Of a stretch of DNA of 64,000 nt, positions 43,083 through 52,000 are shown piece by piece. Each line of letters begins with the position of its first letter. The stretch's first letter is position 1. This DNA is from Hymenobacter negativus (lineage in GTDB: Bacteria > Bacteroidota > Bacteroidia > Cytophagales > Hymenobacteraceae). The translations under genes and the position numbers were made by a program. The notes beneath the pieces were generated by a model. The model saw nothing but the letters and a program-made list of their open reading frames with translations, searched no databases and was not told the DNA's origin. Location: contig NZ_JAGETZ010000002.1 in the NCBI RefSeq assembly GCF_017571495.1, forward strand, positions 434,001 through 498,000, read 5' to 3'.

Positions 43083-44960
43083 ATGACCCGCGAAGCCTTC
43101 GTTGCCCGCCTCGAACACCTCCACCCGCTGGCCGTGGCCGACCCCGGCGGCTACCGCTGGCGCGTGCGCGGCTGGGCCCTGCTGGGCTACGGCTTCATCC
43201 TGTTGCTGCTGCTTGGCACAGTGGGTACCATGCTGGGTGTGCTGGCGCTGCTGGCCTTCGGCACGGCCGTAGCGCTGCTGCTGAAAGTCGGCTTGCTGCT
43301 GGGCTTCTTCGCCTGGAAGGTCCTGCGCTCGCTGTGGGTGAAATTCGACCCGCCCCAGGGCCGGGCCCTTACGCCGGATGAGGCTGCGCCACTGTTTGAT
43401 GAACTGCGGCAGCAAGCCCGGGCCATGGCAGCTCCGCCGGTCCATCGGGTGCTGCTCACCACCGATTTTAACGCTGCTATTGTGCAGCTGCCCCGCCTGG
43501 GCGTGCTAGGCTGGCCCCGCAACTACCTAATGGTGGGCCTGCCGCTGCTGCAGGCGCTGAGTCCAGAGCAGGCGGCCGCCGTGGTAGCGCACGAGCTGGG
43601 TCACCTGCGCGGCGGGCACGGCAAGTTCAGCGCCTGGGTCTACCGGGTAGGGCAGTCGTGGGAACAGCTGATGGGCCAGATGGAGCGCAACAGAACCGGT
43701 ACCTGGCTGAGCAAGTTCGCCGATTGGTACGTGCCGCGCTTCAACGCATGGTCGCACCCGTTGCGGCGGGCCGATGAATTTGAAGCCGATGCCGCCGCTG
43801 GCCGCGTAACGTCTCCGCAGGCGCTGGCCCAGGCGCTGTGTGCGCTGGTGGTGCGCGACTCAGCCCTCGACAAGCTGCACTGGGATGTGGTGACGGCGAG
43901 CATTGCCGCGCAGCCGTACCCGCCCACCGACGCCATCAGCCGCCTGCTGCCGCTGGCCAAAAGCGCCCGCCTCGATGACACTACCGAAGGTGACCTCCTC
44001 AAAACCGCCCTGGCCGCCGACCCCGACGTATTCGACACCCACCCGGTGCTGCTGGAGCGGCTCACGGCGCTGCGCCAGCAGCCCGCAGTGCCTGCCCCGC
44101 CCACTGTCACAGCCGCTGAGGTTTGGTTTGGAGCGGGCCTGCCCGCATTAGCAGCCGAGCTCGACACAGCCTGGGCCCTGGAGCGGGAAAGCTTCTGGAA
44201 GGAACGGCACCAGTTTCTGAGCACCCAGCAGCAGCGCCTGCGCACGTTGAATGAGCGGCGCGCTGCCGGCGGAATCCTGTCACCCGATGAAGCCTGGGAA
44301 CACGCCGACTTGACCGAGGACCACGCCAGCCCAGCCGAAGCCCTTCCCCTGTTCCAGGCCCTGTTTGAGGACAAAGAGCACGGACTAGGGGCCAAGTTTA
44401 CCGTGGGGCGCATGCTCACGTTGCAGGACGACCCTGCCGGGCTGGCGCTGCTTGATGAAGTGATGGCCCAGGTGCCCAGCGCCCGCGCCTCCGGCCTGCT
44501 GCTTCAGCAAGCCTACCACCAGCGCCGTGGCGACAAAGCCGAAGCCCGCCGCCTGCAAACCGAAACCCTGCGCCACGCCGACCGCAGCGACGTAGCCCAG
44601 GCCGAGCGCGACAACATCCGGCCCACCGACCACTTCCTACCCCACGGACTGCCAGCCGATTCTCTGACCACCCTCAGCGCCCAGCTGGCTGAGTACAGCA
44701 CCGAAATCAAGAGGGTCTGGCTGCTGCGCAAGGAGTTGACGCAGTTTGTTGAGCATCCGCTCTACGTGCTGGTGGTGGAGCAGTCGGCGGGCCGTAGCGT
44801 GCCCGACGCCACCAGCGCGGCCCTGGCACAGAAGCTGGCCGGCGCCCTGACCATGCCCGGCGAAAGCTTCATTATACCGCTAACGAAAAGCAATGACTGG
44901 CTGGATGCGCCGGCGCGGCGCCTGCCCGAAACCCTCGTTTATCCCGGCATCCCCGGCTAG
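43083..44960 (+). CDS. M48 family membrane metalloprotease
   Basis: A 625-residue protein with two close membrane helices near residues 35-85 ('LLGYGFILLLLLGTVGTMLG' in part, 'LLKVGLLLGFFAWKVL'), then a zinc protease domain. The HExxH motif is His170-Glu171-His174 in 'VVAHELGHLRGGH', and the third zinc ligand is Glu232 in 'RADEFEADAAA'. The C-terminal 300 residues are a helical, TPR-like region seen in longer M48 proteins. Such proteases handle misfolded membrane or periplasmic proteins. Start ATG 43083 lies after the msrB terminator. Confidence 0.9.
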   Translation: MTREAFVARLEHLHPLAVADPGGYRWRVRGWALLGYGFILLLLLGTVGTMLGVLALLAFGTAVALLLKVGLLLGFFAWKVLRSLWVKFDPPQGRALTPDEAAPLFDELRQQARAMAAPPVHRVLLTTDFNAAIVQLPRLGVLGWPRNYLMVGLPLLQALSPEQAAAVVAHELGHLRGGHGKFSAWVYRVGQSWEQLMGQMERNRTGTWLSKFADWYVPRFNAWSHPLRRADEFEADAAAGRVTSPQALAQALCALVVRDSALDKLHWDVVTASIAAQPYPPTDAISRLLPLAKSARLDDTTEGDLLKTALAADPDVFDTHPVLLERLTALRQQPAVPAPPTVTAAEVWFGAGLPALAAELDTAWALERESFWKERHQFLSTQQQRLRTLNERRAAGGILSPDEAWEHADLTEDHASPAEALPLFQALFEDKEHGLGAKFTVGRMLTLQDDPAGLALLDEVMAQVPSARASGLLLQQAYHQRRGDKAEARRLQTETLRHADRSDVAQAERDNIRPTDHFLPHGLPADSLTTLSAQLAEYSTEIKRVWLLRKELTQFVEHPLYVLVVEQSAGRSVPDATSAALAQKLAGALTMPGESFIIPLTKSNDWLDAPARRLPETLVYPGIPG

Positions 44961-44984
44961 CGGCCCGTCCGCGTTCTAAACCTG

Positions 44985-44992
44985 TAGCTTTG
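44985..44992 (+). promoter_or_regulatory. -7 box TAGCTTTG before the serine dehydratase gene
   Basis: A match to TAnnTTTG. The predicted start (about 44997) falls in the stem at 44994-45023, so the message would begin with that hairpin. Confidence 0.45.
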
Positions 44993-44993
44993 C

Positions 44994-45023
44994 GCCCCGG
45001 CCGAAGACACCTTCGGCCGGGGC
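44994..45023 (+). terminator. hairpin between the M48 and serine dehydratase genes
   Basis: A perfect 13-bp stem (44994-45006 with 45011-45023) and a 4-nt loop. The following tail is TTTGCGTTTACATCTTTTT, only partly T-rich. It may end the M48 transcript or cap the next message. Confidence 0.75.
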
Positions 45024-45065
45024 TTTGCGTTTACATCTTTTTAGCCTGCTGTTCCCACCCGCGCC

Positions 45066-45968
45066 ATGTCCCTTCTCTTCAACGATTTCGCCTCCTGGGG
45101 CGCCCATTGTGCCGCCACCGGCGAGCCCCTCTACCAACCCGTGCTCACCTACGAAATCGAGCAGAAGGGCCGCACGGAGGATGAAATATGGGACGGCCTG
45201 CAACGGGCCTACGATGTGATGCGCGATGCCGTGCACGAGGGCCTGACCGGCAACATGACCTCCCGCTCGGGCATGATAAACAACGGGGCCAAGAAGATTG
45301 CGGCTTCGCCCGTCACCGTCCTCTCTCCGGAATTCAAGCAGCTCATCACCCGCGCCCTTGGGGCCAAGGAGGTGAACTCCTGCATGGGCCGCGTGGTGGC
45401 CGCACCCACCGCCGGGGCCTCCGGCATCCTGCCCGGCGTCCTCGTCACCATCCAAGACTTGCACAAGCTGTCGGACCGTCAGATTCTGGAGGGGCTGCTG
45501 GTGGCAGCTGGCATTGCCCTCATCATTGAGCAGAATGCTTCGCTGGCCGGGGCCGTGGGCGGCTGCCAGGCCGAGACCGGTTCGGCCGCAGCCATGGGTA
45601 GCGGGGCCATCGTGTACTGCCTGGGCGGGCCCGTCGAGCAGGTTTTTGCCGCCGTGGCCGTCACCATCCAGTGCATGCTTGGGCTGATATGCGACCCCGT
45701 GGCCGGCCTGGTGGAAGTGCCTTGCGTGGTGCGCAATGCCTCGGCCGCCGCTATTGCCTTCAGCTCCGCCCAGATTGCCATCGCCGGCATCGACCCCGTC
45801 ATTCCCGTCGACCAGTGCGTGGCCGCCCTCGGCGAAGTGGGCCAGAGCATGGAAACCCGCTATAAGGAAACCGCCCTCGGGGGCCTAGCCAACACCACGC
45901 GCGGCAAGGAAATTGAGAAAATGGTGCTGGTGCAGGACGTTAACATTCTGCCCGATGATGACGAGTAA
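45066..45968 (+). CDS. sdaAA: L-serine ammonia-lyase, iron-sulfur dependent, alpha chain
   Basis: This [4Fe-4S] enzyme converts L-serine to pyruvate and ammonia. The 300-residue product is the alpha (catalytic) chain: 'SCMGRVVAAPTAGASGILPGVL' in part, 'GGCQAETGSAAAMGSGAIV' in part, and 'CDPVAGLVEVPCVVRNASAA' in part, which hold the cluster cysteines. The N-terminus is short, so this is the split alpha form rather than the fused enzyme. No beta chain gene lies beside it. A bidirectional terminator follows. Confidence 0.93.
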   Translation: MSLLFNDFASWGAHCAATGEPLYQPVLTYEIEQKGRTEDEIWDGLQRAYDVMRDAVHEGLTGNMTSRSGMINNGAKKIAASPVTVLSPEFKQLITRALGAKEVNSCMGRVVAAPTAGASGILPGVLVTIQDLHKLSDRQILEGLLVAAGIALIIEQNASLAGAVGGCQAETGSAAAMGSGAIVYCLGGPVEQVFAAVAVTIQCMLGLICDPVAGLVEVPCVVRNASAAAIAFSSAQIAIAGIDPVIPVDQCVAALGEVGQSMETRYKETALGGLANTTRGKEIEKMVLVQDVNILPDDDE

Positions 45969-46043
45969 GCGGCCATCGCGGCGCGGAGGAGTCATCTATC
46001 CATCACTGCTGTACTTGCAATAACGGACAGGCCTAGACACAAA

Positions 46044-46076
46044 AAAAGCCCCGCTGGTAATACCAGCGGGGCTTTT
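46044..46076. terminator. bidirectional terminator
   Basis: A 16-bp arm pair, 46044-46059 with 46061-46076, nearly a perfect palindrome; A-run on the left and T-run on the right. It sits between the converging serine dehydratase and giant-protein genes. Confidence 0.95.
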
Positions 46077-46093
46077 CAATGAGCGGCTATTCG

Positions 46094-49000
46094 CTATTCG
46101 CGCACAATGCGACGGATATCGGTGCCGCCTTCGGTAACAGCGCGCAGCATGTACACGCCGCTGGCTGCGCCCGATAGGTCAAGCTTGGCTTCGGACTGGC
46201 CGGCAGCTACTTGCTGCGTCAGTACCACCCGGCCCAGCGCGTCGATGACGGACAGCGTTACGGGTTTGGCGTAGCCGCTGAGCTGGAGCGTAAGCTTGCC
46301 ATCGGCCGTGGGGTTCGGGAACAGGGTCAGTGACGAACCGGCCAGGGCTTGATTAGTGGCCGTCACAGCCAGCGGTGTCGAAGCAGCCGACTGGCAACCC
46401 GTAGCCGTGCTGATGAAGCGTACGGTGTAGTTACCGGGCGCTGTCGTGCCGTTGGCCGTGTAGGTCTGGCTGGTAGCACCGGTGATGGCTACGCTGCCCA
46501 GGAACCACTGGTAAGTGGTGCCGGCCGGTGCCACGCTGCTGGTAAACAGTACCGTGCTCCGCGTGGGGTAGGTGTAAGTGTACGTCGGCGTGGCCGGCAG
46601 CGCGTTGATGGTTACCGTGGCGGTGCTGGTAGCGGCGGCGCAGCTACCGCTGGCAGCAATCGTGTTGGTCACGGTGTAAGTACCGGCCGTAGAAGTAGCC
46701 GGATTCACCGCGCCCGTAGTAGCGTTGATGGTCAGGCCTGTGGTCGAGCTAAACACACCAGCCGAAGCACCCGTGCCCAAAGTGGGCGTAAGCAGCGTAG
46801 CCGAACCGGCACAGGCGCTGGTGGTGCTGTAGCTGAACGAAGCGACTGGAGCCGTGGTCAGGGTCAGCGTCTGCGTAGCAGAGCTGCCGCAGCTGCCTGC
46901 TACGGTGTAGGTTACCACGTAGGTGCCCGCCGTAGAGGCTGCCAGGTTGATGGCGCCCGTCGTAGCATTGATGCTTAGGCCAGTAGTAGACGAGAAGGCG
47001 CCGCCCGCAGTACCTGTCACGGTCGGGGTTGGGTTTGTGCCGCTCAGGCAAAGCGTGCTGGTAGCGTAGCTAAAGGCCGCCGAAGTAGCCGGCGTGATGG
47101 TTACCGTGGCGGTAGCCGTAGCCGCCGCGCAAGCACCCGAAGCCGCAATGGTATTGGTTACGGTGTAGGTGCCAGCCGTGGAAGTAGCCAGGGTGATAAC
47201 ACCCGTAACGGCATCAATGGTCAGACCCGTAGTCGAGCTAAACACACCAGTCGAAGCACCGGTGCCCAAAGTAGGCGTTACGGTGCTGGTGCTGCCGGCG
47301 CAGTAAGTAGTAGCCGTGGGGTAGCTGAAGGTAGCTACCGGTGCGGCGGTGATGGTTACGGTAGTGGTAGCCGTGCTGCCACACTGGTTGGCGTTGGTCG
47401 GCACCGTGTTGGTCACGGTGTAGGTACCGGGCGTGGAGGTAGCCAGTGTAATGGCTCCCGTGGTGGGGTCAATGGTCAGACCCGTGGTCGAGCTGAAGGT
47501 ACCCGCCGTGGCGCCTGTGCCCAGCACTACTGCCGGAGCAGTGGTGCCGCTCACGCAGAAGGTCGAAGCCGTGCCATACGTGAAGCCGGCCGTCGTAGTC
47601 GGGTTCACGTTCACCTGGATAGCCGTGCGCGAAGGAGCAACGCAATCGGCGCTTACTTGGATGTTGTAGAGGAAATAGTAAGCCGCCAGGGCCGAGCCAA
47701 TGTTGATGCCTGTGGTAATGGTAAAACCACCAGCCGAAGTGGGGAACGGGAAGGTTGAGCCAGTGGGCAGCGGGTTGTCCCGGATGAGGCCGGTGATGCC
47801 CGTGCTGGTTTTCACTTGAATCACGTAGCCGGTAACTGCCGTGGGCAAGCTCAAGTTGAGCGGAATTGTAACTGGCGTGGCCAGGCCTGTACCCGTAACC
47901 GGAATGGCAGGCGTGGTCGCTACTTCAGTACCCGTAGGGCCGTTCAGGATGGATACCGTAACTGTGCCCGTGCCAATCGGATAAATAACGGCCGAGTAGA
48001 AAGTGGTCGGCCCCGTGGTGTTGAACTGCAGGCCCGAAGGGAGCGAAAGGCTGGCAGTGCCGGTTGTAGTGGTCGCCAAGCCTACGCTTTCGCTGCCGCC
48101 ACCAGGCGTATAGGCTTCGACGTAGTATTGGGCCGGAGCTGTCAGGTTGCCTGTCGTCAGCGACGTAGTGTTGCCCGTGGTGGTGGCGCCTGCCAGGGGA
48201 GTGCCGCCAGTGGCCGTGGTGAAAAAGCGGAACGCTGTGGTGCTGCCAGCCGGAGCCGTAGCCGTAAGCGTGGCTGGGCTACCAGCGCACACTGTTAGGG
48301 GTGTGGTCACAGTGGCTTGTGGGTCATTCACAATCACGGCACTCACGTTCGACGTTGCTACGTTGGTGCCGCAGGTTACCAAGGCCCGGTAATAGGTCGT
48401 TTGCGTCAGCACCGGGGTCGTGAAAGTAGCTGTGGTAGCGCCTGTAATGTCCGTAAACGTACCCGTGGCGCTCGTGCTTTGCTGGAGTTGAATCGTGCCA
48501 TTGGCCGCACCAACGAGCGATAGCAGGGCCGTACCGCTGCGGCAGATGTTCACCGTAAGCGGGAGCGTACCGGCCACCGGGGCATTTACTACCACCGTTG
48601 GAGCCGTTGCGGGTGTATTGTTGGCTGCATTGCCGTCGCCGGTGGCTGTGGCCGTGATGGCAAACGAATAGGTGCCGGCGGTCGAAAGGTTAACTGTGCT
48701 GGCCAGGGTTACGTTTTGCGTCGCGCCAGGGGCCAGAATACCGGTATTGATGGTGACAGGAGCGAGGGTGCCAGGAGTACCGGGACCAGTAACTACCACC
48801 GATACTGTAGCGGGGTTAACGCTGAAATCGATGGTCGTTGAACCTGCGTTACGGATTTGTACCGTCACCGCTTCAGCCGAGCCAAAGCAGTTGTTGGTGC
48901 TTGTTTGAGCCGGTGCTACCAGGATACCAGCGGCTATGTCCACGGCAACGGGTGCAAACTCGTCGGCACCCATATCGGGCGTCGTAGCCGAACGTGTTTC

Positions 49001-52000
49001 GCCGTCAATATCCACCGTTACGGCAGCAATGGGCGTACCCGCGTTGTTGATGACCGCTGAAGCTGCATGCAGGTCGGTGGCAGACTGGAACAGCGGGTCT
49101 GTGTTGAGCGAGTTAGCGTCTTTGGCAGTTGCCGTCTGAATGGCGGCCAGCGTAGTGCGGTCGCTGCTCAGGTAGCCCAGCACACCGCGCGCACCACTCA
49201 CAAAGTAGTCGTTGTAGTTGATATTGGTGAAGGCCGTGTTGGCCGCTGCCGAGTAGATGGCGTAGTTCTTGGCAGAGGTGCTGCCTGGGTTAGCCACGTC
49301 GTTACGGAAAACGTTGTTCCGGATGTCGAGCGCAGTCGAACTCGAGCCCACGTAGAGTGCGGCCGACAAGTCAGCCGAGGCTGTCACGTCGGTACCGGTG
49401 ATGCTCACTGAGTTGTGGTACACGTTGACGCCACCAACGGCGCTGCCAATGCCTAGTCGGATGCCCACGTTGGCATCGCTGGATAGGGTGCTCCAGCCCG
49501 AAATAGCTGTAATCTGAACGAAGTTGTTGGCGATAAGCAGGTTGCTGGTTGCCGAGCCCGTTTGCACGTCGATGCCTTTGCCCCCGTAGCCGCTCGTGCT
49601 GTTGGCGCTGATGTTCAGAATCTTATTACGGGTAACGCTGCCGCCCGTAAAGCCCGTACCGAGGAACAGCCCAATGGAGTTGGCACCCGTGGAGAGCAGA
49701 TTCTGTACCGTGTTCTGGGACACAGTAGCATTGGTTACACCTGTGGTAAAGTTGAAGCCATAGAGGGCGCTTGCGCCGGTCAGGTTCTGCACCGTGTTCA
49801 GGGTGATGCTCGGAGCCACTGCGTTGGCGATGAAGCCGCCCTGGCTGCCCACCGTGCCCACACCGCTCGTAGCGCCACCAATGGTGTTGCCCGTGATGGC
49901 CAGCCCGTCGAGGCCGCCAGCGCTCACTGCCGTCGAACCAGCAGCGTAAATGCCAAGGAAGGCCGGCCCGATGTTGTTGTTTTCAATGGTCAGGTTGTCG
50001 TTGTCGGCACCGGCCGAACCAGCCGTTGTACCGCCTGCCGCAATGGCAATGCCGGCGTTAGCCGAAGCAGTGGACAGGTTCAGGTTGCGCAGTGCCACGT
50101 TGGTAGCACCCGTGCCCAGGCCGAGGCTGATAATCTGTACAGCTGAGCCACCGCCTGTGTTAGCGTTGGTAATGGACAGGTTGCGCGTGGTACCACCGGC
50201 CGTATTTGCCCCGTCCAGCGTGATGTAGCTGGCGCCGTTGAACTGAATCGTGGCGGTAGCCGTGCCTGAGCTGGCAATGGTGCTGGCCACTACGCCTGTG
50301 TTGGGACGAATAGTGAGCGTGTTGGTAGCCGAAGCCGAAGCATTGGCCTGGAATGCGATGGGGAACGTTTCGGCTGTGCCATAAGCATTGTCGAGCAGCA
50401 GGAACGTCACGGCACCACCCAACAGGTTATTGCTGTATGCACTAGCTGCCTCTGTGAGCGTGGCATAGGTCCGCGTGGGCTGGGGCGAAGTGCTGGTGCC
50501 TACGTAGTACACGCCGCTCAACGTACCCTGAATAACGAACTGGTTGGCAGTGCCGGTGAAGGCAGTGCCGGGAGGAGTAACGCCGCTGCCGCCAAAAGGC
50601 AAAGTGCTGATATTGGGTGTAGCCGCTAGGTCCTGCGCCGCCACGTAGTACCGAACAACGTCGAAGCTGCTTATACCGCCTACCAACGAAAAATCGAAGG
50701 TGAATGTGTAGGTGCTGCCGCTGACAGTGGTGGCGTTGACGAACGAATAAGCGCCGCCGTTTTTGTTGAAATACAGCCGGGGGGCGTTAGCACCTGTAGC
50801 CACGCCGCTGGCGTCGGTAATGGTTACAATTAGCGTGCGGTTGGCAGTGCTGCTCGTGTTGCCCAGCGCAGTGTATTGGATGGATGGGCCGGTAAGGTCG
50901 AGGGGGATAAAGGTGCCTTCGTCGGCACCCAGGTCTGGCGTAGTCGTGTTGCGCGTGTCACCATCGAAATCAACTGTGATACCCGAGATGGGCGTGCCAG
51001 CGCTTTCCAATTGCGTAGCTACGGCTGTGTTGATGTGCAGGAAAGTGGCAGCCGTGCCGGTGGTGCTCAGGAAGGGAACGTCTTCAGTAACCGAGTTGGA
51101 CTCGCGCGCAGCCACAAAGGACTTATAGCCAATCAGCGTCTGCTGAGCATTAGTGGCCGTGGTGGTACCCTCCACATAAAGCAGGTTGGTAGCCGAAGGC
51201 GTGCCGGCGTAGTAGAGGTTGTTGTTGGTGGTAGTAGCCAGGTTAGCCGGAGCCGTGCCCGCGGTGCCCGACAGCCGGCGCAGGGCCGCGCTGTAACCGC
51301 CCGTGCCCACCGCCGTCGACTTATTCACCACAATGTTGTTGCGGGCGTCGAGGATGGTAGAAGTTGAGCTCAAGTACATGCCCGACGTGCCAAACGTAGC
51401 ACCGGTGCTGGTAGCATTCAGGGAGATGGAGTTATAGTAGGCGTTCACAGCGGTAGAACCTGCTACGTTCAGGCCCGTGACAGCCAACAGGCCCGTAGCG
51501 GCTGGCGTGCGCAGGTCGCCAACGAGGTTGTTGGCTACGGTGTAGGTGCCGCCGGCTGAAATCAGCAGACCAGTTACGCTGGCGGCCGCGCCGGTTGCGC
51601 TCAGGTCATATACTTTGTTGCGGCTAATAATGCTGCCGGTGCCGCCACCGGTGGGCACCGAAATACCCGTTACCGCGCCGCTGCCCGAAGCAATTGACAA
51701 GCTGCCGATGGTGTTTTGGTTTAATGTCTGCACATCGCTGGAGCCATTGGCGGCCGTCACGATACCGCGTACTACATGCGTGGTAGCCGTGCTGGTGCCG
51801 CTGATGCTCAAGCCTGTAATCACATTGTTCGACAGGGTTTCGCTGGTCGTCGAGGAAGCAGTACTGTTGATGCCAACCAGCGTACTCGCCGTAGTAGAAG
51901 CGCCCGCCGTCACGATGGTGTTGTTGGTGATGGTGTTGCCCGTGATGGTGGTGGTGGCCGAGCCCAGCGTGAGGCACAGCAGCGAGGTGCTAGACGAGGT

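Noticed and set aside
46588..47605. CRISPR-like array
   Set aside because: The repeats are about 250 bases long, in frame and protein coding. No short direct repeats with unique spacers were found anywhere in the window.
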